From: Streptomyces filamentosus
GTDB taxonomy: Bacteria > Actinomycetota > Actinomycetes > Streptomycetales > Streptomycetaceae
Length of the DNA stretch: 64,000 nt
Reading direction: 5' to 3'
NCBI RefSeq assembly: GCF_014654895.1
Contig: NZ_BNBE01000002.1
Span: forward strand, 868,001 to 932,000
The notes beneath the pieces were generated by a model. That model saw only the letters and a program-made list of their open reading frames with translations, did not search any database and was not told the origin of the DNA. Below are positions 24,720 to 33,087 of this stretch, in pieces. The position numbers and the translations under genes are program-made. Position 1 is the first letter of the stretch, and every line of letters begins with the position of its first letter.

Positions 24720-26591
24720 ATGAAGCGCTATCCACTCATCGCCGAACACGGCCTGGTGGGGGATCTCCAGACCGCCGCGCTCGTCTCGGACGAGGGGGTC
24801 GTGGACTGGTTCGCGGCGCCCCGCTTCGACTCCCCGGGCGTCTTCTCCGCGCTCCTGGACCACGACCGGGGCGGCTACTTCCGGCTCTCGGTCGACGGGC
24901 CGGACGTGACGGTGAGGCAGCTCTACTACCCGGACACGGCGATGCTGGTCACCCGCTTCATGTCCCCGGACGGGGTGGGGGAGCTGATGGACTGGATGCC
25001 GCCGGACCGGACCGGGCGGCCGACGGACCGGCACGCGCTGATGCGGGTGATGCGGTGCACCCGAGGCCGGGTCGCCTTCACGCTGGAGTGCCGGCCGCGG
25101 TTCGGTTTCGGGCGGACGCCGCACGAGCTGCGGCTGGACGGCCGCACGGCGGCCTTCCGGTCGGCGGCGATGGCGGGCTTCCTCCAGTCGAACGTGCCGC
25201 TGGAGCGGGACGGGCCGCACGACGTGCGGGGGCGGCTGGAGCTGTCGGAGGGGGAGGTCGCCGGGGCGTCCTTCACCGTGGACGGCCCGGAGGCCGGTCC
25301 GCCGCCGCTGCCGGACGTGGCGGAGGTCGAGGCGCGGCTGTGGGACGCGGTGGACTTCTGGCAGCGGTGGGTGCGCACCGCGCGGTACCGGGGGCGCTGG
25401 CCCGACATGGTGCACCGGTCGGCGATCACCCTGAAGCTGCTGACGTACCTGCCGTCGGGGGCGCCGATCGCGGCGCCGACGCTGGGCCTGCCGGAGCAGG
25501 TGGGCGGAGAGCGGAACTGGGACTACCGCTACACCTGGGTGCGGGACGGGTCGCTGGCCGTACGGGCGCTGCTCGACCTGGGGTTCGAGGAGGAGGCGGC
25601 GGCGTTCACGGACTGGCTGACGGCCCGGCTCACCGAGCGGTCGGGGGGCGGGGGGCGGCCGTTGCAGATCATGTACCGGGTGGACGGCGACCCGTGGCTG
25701 CCGGAGGAGGTGCTGACGGAGTTCGAGGGGTACCGGGGTTCGGCGCCGGTGCGGGTGGGGAACGCGGCGGCGGACCAGCTCCAGCTCGACATCTTCGGCG
25801 AGGCGATGTACGCGCTGGCGCAGGGCGGGGGCCGGGACCGCCAGCCGACGTACGAGGGGTGGCGGGCGGTGTCCGGGATGCTGGACTGGCTCGCCGCGTC
25901 CTGGGACTCCCCCGACGAGGGGATCTGGGAGACGCGCGGCGGGCGGAAGGACTTCACCTTCAGCCGGGTGATGTCCTGGGTGGCCTTCGACCGGGGGCTG
26001 CGGCTGGCCGGGGAGTTCGGCCGCCCGGCGGCGCTCGACACCTGGCGGGCGGCGCGGGACGAGATCTTCGCGCAGGTCATGCGGCGGGGCTGGGACGGGG
26101 GGCGGCGGGCGCTGACCCAGTACTTCGGCGGGGACGTGCTCGACGCGTCCCTGCTGCTGATCCCCCGGACCGGGCTGCTGGGTCCGACGGACCCGGCCTG
26201 GCTGAGCACCCTCGACGCGATCGAGCGGGGCCTGGTCCGGGACAACCTGGTGCACCGCTACGACCCGGGGGCGGCCCCGGACGGACTGCGGGGCGCCGAG
26301 GGCACGTTCAGCCTCTGCACCTTCCTGTACGTGGACGCGCTGGCGCGTGCCGGGCGGGTGCGGCAGGCGCGGTTCGCGTTCGAGAAGATGCTCACGTACG
26401 CGAACCACGTCGGCCTGTTCGCGGAGGAGATCGGGCCCACCGGCGAGCAGTTGGGCAACTTCCCGCAGGCGTTCACGCACCTGTCGCTGATCATGGCGGC
26501 GACCACGCTGGACGAGGTCCTGGACGAACTCGCCGCCCGGCCGGGGCAGGTCGCGCGCTCCGTGCCGCCGTGGGCCCGGGACTCGGCGTAG
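24720..26591 (+). CDS. Glycoside hydrolase family 15 protein (glucoamylase/trehalase-like)
   Basis: 623 residues. The N-terminal domain IAEHGLVGDLQTAALVSDEG with GVVDWFAAPRFDSPGVF is typical of bacterial GH15 proteins (TREH_N-like). The (alpha/alpha)6 barrel follows with NWDYRYTWVRDGSLAVRAL, the substrate-site motif, and the second catalytic segment NHVGLFAEEIGPTGEQLGNFPQAFTHLSLI carrying a catalytic Glu. Mycobacterial relatives are alpha,alpha-trehalases; others are glucan glucosidases. No signal peptide, so intracellular. The ATG lies 6 bases after GATAGT, so the transcript may be leaderless. Confidence 0.9.
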   Translation: MKRYPLIAEHGLVGDLQTAALVSDEGVVDWFAAPRFDSPGVFSALLDHDRGGYFRLSVDGPDVTVRQLYYPDTAMLVTRFMSPDGVGELMDWMPPDRTGRPTDRHALMRVMRCTRGRVAFTLECRPRFGFGRTPHELRLDGRTAAFRSAAMAGFLQSNVPLERDGPHDVRGRLELSEGEVAGASFTVDGPEAGPPPLPDVAEVEARLWDAVDFWQRWVRTARYRGRWPDMVHRSAITLKLLTYLPSGAPIAAPTLGLPEQVGGERNWDYRYTWVRDGSLAVRALLDLGFEEEAAAFTDWLTARLTERSGGGGRPLQIMYRVDGDPWLPEEVLTEFEGYRGSAPVRVGNAAADQLQLDIFGEAMYALAQGGGRDRQPTYEGWRAVSGMLDWLAASWDSPDEGIWETRGGRKDFTFSRVMSWVAFDRGLRLAGEFGRPAALDTWRAARDEIFAQVMRRGWDGGRRALTQYFGGDVLDASLLLIPRTGLLGPTDPAWLSTLDAIERGLVRDNLVHRYDPGAAPDGLRGAEGTFSLCTFLYVDALARAGRVRQARFAFEKMLTYANHVGLFAEEIGPTGEQLGNFPQAFTHLSLIMAATTLDEVLDELAARPGQVARSVPPWARDSA

Positions 26592-26627
26592 CCCTCGGGA
26601 GACGTGCCGCGGTTGCCCGGAAGGCTC

Positions 26628-26691
26628 GGCGCGGCCCTCAGGAGGGGTGCGGCGCAGCCCCGCAGAGAGATGCGGCGCGGCCCTCAGGAGG
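26628..26691. repeat. 18-bp direct repeat at the end of the cupin gene
   Basis: GGCGCGGCCCTCAGGAGG occurs at 26628-26645 and 26674-26691; the second copy contains the cupin stop codon, so the first looks like a decayed copy of the 3' end. Confidence 0.6.
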
Positions 26692-27049
26692 ACTTGGCGT
26701 AGTCGCCGAAGCCGACCCAGTCGAGGGCCACGCAGGGCTCGTCGCCGAGGACCCAGGCGTCGTGCCCGGGGGCGACCTGCATGAAGTCGCCCTCGCCGAA
26801 CTCGGTCTCCTCGCCGTCGTCCATGACGACGTGGATCCGGCCGCTGACCACGTACCCCGTGTGCGCGGCCTGGCAGCTGTCCGTTCCGGCGAGGGGCTTC
26901 ACGTGCTCGGACCACTTCCAGCCGGGTTCGAACACGGCGCGCCCGACGGCGCCCCTGTCGGTGCTGAGCAGGTCGAGCCTGCCCTTGCCGTCCGCGAAGG
27001 GACGGGTCTCGTCCGCTGAGTCGAAGCTTCTTCGTACGATGCCGGTCAT
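26684..27049 (-). CDS. Cupin domain protein
   Basis: 121 residues, a single small beta-barrel cupin. EPGWKWSEHVKPLAGTDSC is motif 1 (one His retained) and GEGDFMQVAPGHDAWVLGD is motif 2. Members bind a metal or ligand, and some are regulators of secondary functions; not assignable here. ATG at 27049 has GGCGGAGAC immediately upstream. Confidence 0.85.
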   Translation of the reverse strand: MTGIVRRSFDSADETRPFADGKGRLDLLSTDRGAVGRAVFEPGWKWSEHVKPLAGTDSCQAAHTGYVVSGRIHVVMDDGEETEFGEGDFMQVAPGHDAWVLGDEPCVALDWVGFGDYAKSS

Positions 27050-27228
27050 CGTCTCCGCCTCCCGGCGGTGAGAGCGGGGTACCCCGAGTCCTCTCCCAGC
27101 GTACGCCGGGCCGGACGGCCGCTCTCGTTCCCGCTTCACATAAGGAACATATAAGAGCACAATGGGACTGCGGCTTCGTGCCGCGAGCGCGGTCCGACAC
27201 GCAACACGCCAGCAAGGAGGCGAGTCAC

Positions 27229-27666
27229 ATGGCCGACGTCTCTCACCGTCACGGTGACATCTCGGGCCATCCCGACGCGACCGAGATGCGCGAACGCTAC
27301 GCGCAGATCATGCAGACCCGAGGAGTGGCGGCCGTCGAGGAACTCGTGATCCTCGCCGGCGTCTGGATCGCGGTCTCCGCCTACACCGTCCACTTCGCGG
27401 CCGCCCGGCCGGAACTGGCGATCACCAACCTGGTCGTCGGCATCGCCCTGGCCGTCCTCGGCCTGTGCACGTCGATGGCCCCCGAGCGCTCCCAGGACCT
27501 CAACTTCGTGGTCCTGCTGCTCGGCGCCTGGACGATCGTCGCCCCCTGGGTCGTCACGCGGAACCCCGACACCGGAATGATCCTCAACAACGTCATCGCG
27601 GGCGCGTGCGTCTGCCTGTTCGCCCTCACCGCGGGCGGACTGCTGATGAGCAAGCGCCGGACCTGA
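27229..27666 (+). CDS. SPW repeat membrane protein
   Basis: 145 residues with four predicted membrane helices in two pairs. Each pair carries a version of the SPW motif: AGVWIAVSAYTVHF and LGAWTIVAPWVVTRN. The family is small and of unknown function in actinobacteria and proteobacteria. An excellent ribosome-binding site AAGGAGG lies 9 bases before the ATG, and the upstream DNA (27136-27165) is unusually AT-rich, probably the promoter, shared with the divergent cupin. Confidence 0.88.
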   Translation: MADVSHRHGDISGHPDATEMRERYAQIMQTRGVAAVEELVILAGVWIAVSAYTVHFAAARPELAITNLVVGIALAVLGLCTSMAPERSQDLNFVVLLLGAWTIVAPWVVTRNPDTGMILNNVIAGACVCLFALTAGGLLMSKRRT

Positions 27667-27967
27667 GGCACCCGCTCCCCGTCCCCGCGGCGGCGCTCCC
27701 CCGGGAGCGCCGCCGTACGCGTGCGGGCCGCCCCGCCCAGTGACGAAGCGGCGCGTTCCGCCGCCCCGCCTTGTGCAGGATGGCGCAGGCCCCGCCGCAC
27801 CGCTCCCGCCTAGCCTCGCCGCAACGGCCACACGAGCCGCACGGGCCGAACAGCCCGCGCTGGGCACGCAGGGCACGCAGGGCACGCAGGGCACGCAGGG
27901 CACGCAGGGCACGCAGGGCACGCACAAGGCATGCCCGCCGGCATGCGCACGAGGGGCGGTACCACCG
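27667..27967. other. Intergenic region with tandem repeat
   Basis: 301 bases between the SPW gene and the GNAT-AAA gene. It holds the seven-copy 9-bp repeat at 27862-27924. A GTG at 27740 is in frame with the downstream gene and open through the repeat (GTQ units), but residues encoded there show no family similarity, so I treat it as leader. Confidence 0.5.
27862..27924. repeat. Seven perfect tandem copies of GGGCACGCA
   Basis: 9-bp unit, 7 copies, 63 bp, no mismatches. It lies 44 bp before the GNAT-AAA start and is in frame with it (unit length divisible by 3), so copy-number changes would not alter the frame if translated. Confidence 0.95.
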
Positions 27968-29255
27968 GTGAACTGGCACATCCACGACTATCGCGAGAAC
28001 GATCTCGCCGCCGTCGTCCACCTGATCGACACCACGGCCGAGCTCGGCCAGGAGTCCGTCTTCTCGCTCGCCGAGTGTATCGGCGCCCTCACCTCCCGCC
28101 AGCCGGCCGTCGTCGCCGTCCACCAGGGCGTCCCCATCGGGGCGGCGCTCGCCTGCGTCTCCGGGGAGCGCGCCTGGGTGATGCGGATCGCGATCGCCTC
28201 CGCCTGGCGCGGCCGGGGCCTGGCCAGCGCGCTCCTGGTGGAGCTGGAACGCCGGCTCGTCGCCGCCCGGGTGGGGCGGATCGCGTACGTCCTGCCGGAG
28301 GAGGAGCTCCTCGGCGAGGGACTGCTGAACGCCGGCTACACCCGGCAGCCCGCGGTCGCGTACTTCGAGAAGACCGAGCCGCTGCACGGGCCCGCCGCCG
28401 GGCTCCTCGACGACCTCGGCGGCCGGGCTCCCGGGCGACCTCTGGGCGAAGGTGGCCGGCATGGAGCGGGAGAAGGACCTCATCGAGCGGCGGGTGGTGC
28501 TGCCGCTCGCCGAGCCGGAGCGGGCCGCCCGGCACGGCGTCCGGCCGCCCCGGGCGATCTGCCTCTTCGGCCCGCCCGGCACCGGCAAGACGACGTTCGC
28601 GCGGGCGGTCGCCTCCCGGCTCGGCTGGCCGTTCGTCGAGATCCTGCCGTCCCGGCTGGCCGACGGCGGCAACCTCGCGGCGGCGCTGCGCACGGCCTTC
28701 GCCCGGATCGCGGAGCTGGACCGGGTGCTCGTCTTCATCGACGAGGTCGAGGAGATCGCCCCGGTGCGCACCGAACCCGCGGGCCCCGGCGGTCTGCACG
28801 GCGTCACCAACGAACTCCTCAAGCTGATCCCGGGCTTCCGGGAGCGCGACGAGCGGCTGCTGGTGTGCGCGACCAACTCGGTCCGCTCCCTCGACCCGGC
28901 CTTCCTCCGGCCGGGCCGCTTCGACTACCTGATCCCGATCGGCACGCCGGACAAGGCCGCCCGGGCCGCGATCTGGTCCCGCTACACCGACGGCCGCCCG
29001 GAGGTGGACGTCGACGAACTGGTCCTGGCCAGCGAGCTGTTCACCCCGGCGGACATCGAGCACGCGGCCCGGGTCGCCGCCCAGGCATCCTTCGAGCGGG
29101 ACCTCCTCGCCGCCGGCGGCCGGGGCGCGGACGACCCCGCGCCGGGGGCGAGCACGGCGGACTACCTGGCGGCGATCGCCGAGGCCCGGCCGACGGTGAC
29201 GCCGGAGCTGGTCGAGCGGTTCGCGGCGGACATCACGAGCCACGCCCGGACGTGA
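27968..29255 (+). pseudogene. GNAT-AAA+ ATPase fusion gene broken by a +1 frameshift at 28425-28427
   Basis: The first frame begins at GTG 27968 (VNWHIHDYRENDLAAVV) and encodes a complete GNAT domain (IASAWRGRGLASALLVE). Near residue 153 it runs ...LLDDLGGR and then diverges. Deleting one G from the GGG at 28425-28427 continues into LPGDLWAKVAGMEREKDLIE and an AAA+ ATPase to 29255: Walker A LFGPPGTGKTT, Walker B VLVFIDEVEE, sensor/Arg regions CATNSV and RPGRFDYLIPIG. From memory, Streptomyces homologues are single polypeptides of this order (about 428 residues), so this is a frameshifted gene or a sequencing/assembly error in a G-run. The AAA part could also be translated alone from a GTG at 28452. 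Confidence 0.8.
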
Positions 29256-29265
29256 CCACCGGCCG

Positions 29266-30210
29266 TCACTCACTCCCCCGTCTCCCCCTCCCTCCCCCCC
29301 ACCCGGAGGAGAGCGCGGCGTCCAGCTCCGCCCGGTCCGGCGGCCGGGCGCCGGACCGGGAGACGGTGACGGCCGCGGCGGCGCCCGCCCCGGCCAGCAG
29401 CCCGGCGAGTTCGGCCGGGCCGAGCGCGGCGAGCCCGGCCCGGTCGCGGCCGGCCAGGGCGTCGAGGACGGCGGACATGAAGGAGTCGCCCGCGCCGACC
29501 GTGTCGACGACCTCCACGGGCGGCGCGGCGGCCGTCACGGTGTGCTCCCGGGTCACCGCCAGCGACCCGTCCCCGCCCCGGGTGACGAGGACGACGGCCG
29601 GGCCGAGGTCCAGCCAGCGGGCGGCCACCGCCTCCGCCGGCTCGCCCGGGTGGAGCCAGGCCAGGTCCTCGTCGCTGGCCTTCACCAGGTCGGCGAGGGC
29701 CACGCACCGCTCGACCCTGGCCACGGCCGCCGCCCGCTCCCCCATCAGCGCGGGCCGCACGTTCGGGTCGTAGCTGACGGTGGCGGCGGACCGCAGCCGC
29801 TCGGCGAGGGCGAGCACGGCGGCCGCGCCCGGGGCGGTGACGGCGGCGATCGAGCCGAGGTGCACGTGCCGCACCGGGTGCGGGGTCGCGGGCGGTTCCC
29901 CGGCCGTCAGGGTCCAGGCGATGTCGAAGGCGTACGCGGCCCGGCCGTGCTCGTCGAGGGAGACGACGGCCGACGGGGTGCGGTCCGGGGCGCCGCCGAG
30001 CGCGAGCCGCACCCCGGCGCCGGTGAGGTGGCCGGCGACGAGCCGCCCGGCGGGGTCGTCGGCGAGCTGGGTGAGGAGGGTCGTCTCCCGGCCGAGCCGG
30101 GCGAGGCCGAAGGCGACGTTGGCGGGGCTGCCACCGGGATGGACGACGTCGGCGGCGCCGGGGACGCGGACGATGTCGGCGACGCACTCGCCGATCACCA
30201 GGAAGGACAT
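29266..30210 (-). CDS. PfkB family carbohydrate kinase (fructokinase/ribokinase-like)
   Basis: 314 residues. N-terminal FLVIGECVADIV and HPGGSPANVAFGLARLG are PfkB signature 1, and VVDTVGAGDSFMSAVLDAL (about 245-263) is signature 2 with the catalytic Asp. It phosphorylates a sugar or nucleoside with ATP; fructose is likely by similarity but not proven. AAGGAG lies upstream of the ATG. Its 3' end is only 10 bp from the convergent AAA gene. Confidence 0.9.
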   Translation of the reverse strand: MSFLVIGECVADIVRVPGAADVVHPGGSPANVAFGLARLGRETTLLTQLADDPAGRLVAGHLTGAGVRLALGGAPDRTPSAVVSLDEHGRAAYAFDIAWTLTAGEPPATPHPVRHVHLGSIAAVTAPGAAAVLALAERLRSAATVSYDPNVRPALMGERAAAVARVERCVALADLVKASDEDLAWLHPGEPAEAVAARWLDLGPAVVLVTRGGDGSLAVTREHTVTAAAPPVEVVDTVGAGDSFMSAVLDALAGRDRAGLAALGPAELAGLLAGAGAAAAVTVSRSGARPPDRAELDAALSSGWGGGRGRRGSE

Positions 30211-30388
30211 GGGGTTCACAGCTCCTTGGCACGGGTGTCCCCGCGTCCGGGCCGGCGCGGCCCGGTGCGGGGGCTCCGGCCGTTCTCCAGCCGGTGCCGC
30301 TATCTTGGCCGGACGCGCCCGGCCCCGCTCCGGGTGTGCCCGGACGCGCCCGGAGCGGGACCGGGAAGACGGCTGGAGGGCGGTCGGG

Positions 30389-30973
30389 GTGGAGACGGTC
30401 GGTACGGACGAGGGGCTCGTCGTCCTGGCGTTCGCGGACGGCGGCGCGCTGGAGTCCTGGCTCGCGGAGCACCACGGGGACACTCCGGGCATCTGGCTGC
30501 TGCTCGGCCGCAAGGACGGCGGCCCGGCCTCGCCGACGGCCGGCGAGATCCTCGACGTGACGCTGGCGTACGGCTGGATCACCGGCAAGCGCAAGGCCCG
30601 CGACGCGCGTTCGTACCTCCAGAAGATCACCCCGCGCCGGCCGCGCAGCCTGTGGTCCCAGGTCAACGTGCGCCAGGTCGAGCAGCTGCTCGCGGAGGGG
30701 CGGATGCGCGAGCCGGGCCTCGCGGAGGTCCGGGCCGCGCGGGCGGACGGCCGGTGGGAGGCCGCGTACCCCTCCCAGAAGGACGCGACGGTCCCGGACG
30801 ACCTGGCGGCCGCCCTCGCGGCCCGCCCCGACGCGGCCCGGGCCTTCGACGCCCTCGGGAGGACCGACCGCTACCTGGTGATCCTCTCCCTGTGGCAGGC
30901 CCGGACGGCGAAGACCCGCGCGGCCCGGATCGAGCGGGCGGTGGACCGGCTGGCCGGGGACGGCGCGGTCTGA
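30389..30973 (+). CDS. YdeI/OmdA-like protein
   Basis: 194 residues of the YdeI/OmpD-associated family: LESWLAEHHGDTPGIWLLLGRK, AYGWITGKRKARD, ITPRRPRSLWSQVNV and a C-terminal helical segment FDALGRTDRYLVILSLWQARTAKTRAARI. Family members have been linked to bacteriocin protection, but the mechanism is unknown. GTG is chosen because GGAGGG lies 9 bases upstream. Confidence 0.85.
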   Translation: METVGTDEGLVVLAFADGGALESWLAEHHGDTPGIWLLLGRKDGGPASPTAGEILDVTLAYGWITGKRKARDARSYLQKITPRRPRSLWSQVNVRQVEQLLAEGRMREPGLAEVRAARADGRWEAAYPSQKDATVPDDLAAALAARPDAARAFDALGRTDRYLVILSLWQARTAKTRAARIERAVDRLAGDGAV

Positions 30974-31060
30974 CGCGCGGCGCGGAAGGCGGCCCGCGGA
31001 CGGCCCGGGGCCGTCGGCGGCGGCCCGCTCACGGGGTGGCGGCCGCCGTCCGCCCTCCGC

Positions 31061-31639
31061 TCACGGCCGCGGTCCCATGCCGGCGAAGAGGGCGTCGAGG
31101 ACGCGGTCGACGTAGTCGGAGGTCAGCGGTTCCTGGGTGATCAGCAGCCGGAAGTACAGCGGTCCGGAGAGGATCGCCATCGCCAGGTCCAGGTCGAAGT
31201 CCGGCGCCAGCTGGCCCCGGTCGCGCGCCGCCTCCAGGCGGGCGACGGTCTTGGCGGCCTGGGGGGCGATGAACCGTTCGTTGAGCGCGGCGGCGATCCC
31301 GGGGTCGTGCTGGGCCTCGCCGACCAGCGCCTTGAAGAGGGGGCTGAGCGGACCCTTCGCCAGGAGGCCGACGGCCTCCTGGATCTGCCGGCGCAGGTCG
31401 GCGCGGAGGTCACCCGTGTCGGGGTAGTCCAGGGCCGAACCGCCGCGCGAGAGCAGGGAGTCGAGCAGCAGGGCGCCCTTGGAGGACCACCGGCGGTAGA
31501 CGGTGTGCTTGCCGACGCCGGCCCGGGCGGCGATCGCCTCGATGCTGAGCTTGGCGTAGCCGAGCTCCTGCCCGAGTTCCAGGGTGGTGCGCATGATGGC
31601 CTCGGTGAGATCGGGGCCGCTACGACGGACAGGGGTCAT
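31061..31639 (-). CDS. TetR family regulator next to Vat-type acetyltransferase
   Basis: 192 residues. N-terminal TetR HTH: IMRTTLELGQELGYAKLSIEAIAARAGVGKHTVYRRWSSK split over residues 15-54 (recognition helix VGKHTVYRRW). The C-terminal ligand/dimer domain is of the TetR_C_16-like type. Divergent from a CatB/Vat acetyltransferase, with two CACGTG-centred palindromes in the shared promoter region. It probably represses both itself and the acetyltransferase and is released by a small molecule. Confidence 0.92.
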   Translation of the reverse strand: MTPVRRSGPDLTEAIMRTTLELGQELGYAKLSIEAIAARAGVGKHTVYRRWSSKGALLLDSLLSRGGSALDYPDTGDLRADLRRQIQEAVGLLAKGPLSPLFKALVGEAQHDPGIAAALNERFIAPQAAKTVARLEAARDRGQLAPDFDLDLAMAILSGPLYFRLLITQEPLTSDYVDRVLDALFAGMGPRP

Positions 31640-31656
31640 GCCCCCAGACTAACGGC

Positions 31657-31732
31657 ACGGCACGTGCCGTTCTTGACAGGCTCCTCCGATCTGGGCAGGC
31701 TTCGGGACAGCGGCACGGCACGTGCCGTGCCG
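31657..31732. promoter_or_regulatory. Two CACGTG-centred palindromes flanking a TTGACA box
   Basis: ACGGCACGTGCCGT at 31657-31670 (14 bp perfect) and a 22-bp perfect palindrome at 31711-31732 with the same core, separated by 54 bp centre to centre (about five helical turns). TTGACA (31673-31678) lies between them. The repeated GCACG/CGTGC units extend both sites. Probable operators of the adjacent TetR protein controlling divergent transcription. Confidence 0.65.
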
Positions 31733-31832
31733 TGCCGTTCACGGGAAGCGTGGGGACGCCGGGGCGGCGACCGCCGTCGCCGCACGCCCGCACGCCCCGT
31801 CCCCACCGTCCGCGCGCCCCGAGGGAGCCCCC

Positions 31833-32483
31833 GTGCCCGTCCCCGCCGACCCCACCGTCCTCCACCCGATGCCGGACCAGCCGCGGGTGGTCCAGCTCAA
31901 GCCCCTGGTCACCTCCCCGCTGATCGAGGTGGGGGAGTACTCCTACTACGACGACCCGGACGACGCGACCGCGTTCGAGACCCGCAACGTGCTCTACCAC
32001 TACGGCCCGGAGCGCCTGGTCATCGGCAGGTTCTGCGCGCTGGGCACGGGCGTCCGCTTCATCATGAACGGCGCCAACCACCGCATGGACGGCCCCTCGA
32101 CCTTCCCCTTCCCCACCCTGGGCGGCTCCTGGGCCGACCACTTCGACCTGCTCACCGGCCTGCCCGGACGCGGGGACACCGTCGTCGGCAACGACGTCTG
32201 GCTCGGCCACGGCGTCACCGTCATGCCCGGCGTGCGCATCGGGCACGGCGCGATCGTCGCCACCGGCGCGGTGGTCACCAGGGACGTCCCCGACTACGGC
32301 GTCGTCGGCGGCAACCCGGCCCGTCTCCTCCGCACCCGCCACAGCGACGGGGACATCGCCCGCCTGCTGGCGATCGCCTGGTGGGACTGGCCCGCGGAGC
32401 ACATCACCGAGCACGTGCGGACCCTCATGTCCGGCAGCGTCGACGACCTGGAGAAGGCGGCGCCCCCGCGGCCCCGGCCGTAA
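31833..32483 (+). CDS. CatB-related (Vat-like) O-acetyltransferase
   Basis: 216 residues with the left-handed beta-helix fold of xenobiotic acetyltransferases. The N-terminus VVQLKPLVTSPLIEVGEYSYYDD, then GRFCALGTGVRFIMNGANHRMD (with the catalytic His in NHRMD), then hexapeptide repeats VVGNDVWLGHGVTVMPGVRIGHGAIVATGAVVT. The length matches Vat streptogramin A / CatB chloramphenicol acetyltransferases, so acetylation of a hydroxyl on an antibiotic or sugar is likely. GTG start with GAGGGAG upstream. Under likely control of the divergent TetR. Confidence 0.88.
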   Translation: MPVPADPTVLHPMPDQPRVVQLKPLVTSPLIEVGEYSYYDDPDDATAFETRNVLYHYGPERLVIGRFCALGTGVRFIMNGANHRMDGPSTFPFPTLGGSWADHFDLLTGLPGRGDTVVGNDVWLGHGVTVMPGVRIGHGAIVATGAVVTRDVPDYGVVGGNPARLLRTRHSDGDIARLLAIAWWDWPAEHITEHVRTLMSGSVDDLEKAAPPRPRP

Positions 32484-32561
32484 CCACCGTCCCCGTCACC
32501 CCCTCCCGCTCACTCCTCCCCCTCCCCGGCCGACACAACCGCACCACCCCCTGGAGACGTC

Positions 32562-32975
32562 ATGACGAGCAGGTTCACCGAGTTGGTCGTCGACTGCCAC
32601 GACCCGGAACGCCTCGCGGCCTTCTGGTGCGCGGCTCTGGGCTTCGAGGTGATCGACCGCGCCGAGGGCCAGGTCGAGATCGCCTCCTGGGAGCCGACCG
32701 TGGAGGCCGTCAGGGCCGGCCAGATGCCGCCCACCCTCGTCTTCATCCGGGTGCCCGAGGGCAAGACCGCCAAGAACCGCCTCCACCTCGACGTCAGCCC
32801 CGTCGACACCGACACCGAGACCGAGGCGGCCAGGCTGCTCGCCCTCGGCGCCACCCGGGTGGACGTCGGCCAGGGCCCCGGCCGCAGCTGGATCGTCATG
32901 GCCGACCCCGAGGGCAACGAGTTCGACGTCGTCAGGAGCCTGGCACCGGGCGTCCACGTCCCGCCCGCAGGGTGA
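32562..32975 (+). CDS. VOC family (glyoxalase-like) protein
   Basis: 137 residues; two beta-alpha-beta-beta-beta modules: TELVVDCHDPERLAAFWCAALGF with motif 1 and NRLHLDVSP / WIVMADPEGNEFDVV as motif 2. The His and Glu are metal-binding candidates. GGAG is 7 bases before ATG. Follows the acetyltransferase on the same strand by 78 bp, possibly cotranscribed. Often a thiol transferase, dioxygenase or drug-binding protein. Confidence 0.85.
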   Translation: MTSRFTELVVDCHDPERLAAFWCAALGFEVIDRAEGQVEIASWEPTVEAVRAGQMPPTLVFIRVPEGKTAKNRLHLDVSPVDTDTETEAARLLALGATRVDVGQGPGRSWIVMADPEGNEFDVVRSLAPGVHVPPAG

Positions 32976-33087
32976 CCGGGACGCCGGACGGCCACGCGGA
33001 CCGCCCTCCCCCGGTTCCACGCCCTGGACCGGGCCCCGAGGAAGACCGCCGGACGCCTCGCCGCCCGCGCGGACGGCTCGTGACCCC

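Noticed and set aside
27862..27924. Tandem repeat considered as a CRISPR array
   Set aside because: The unit is only 9 bp, there are no spacers and no cas genes.
27740..27967. Extension of the GNAT-AAA gene through the tandem repeat
   Set aside because: No family similarity upstream of 27968. Left as possible because the frame is open.
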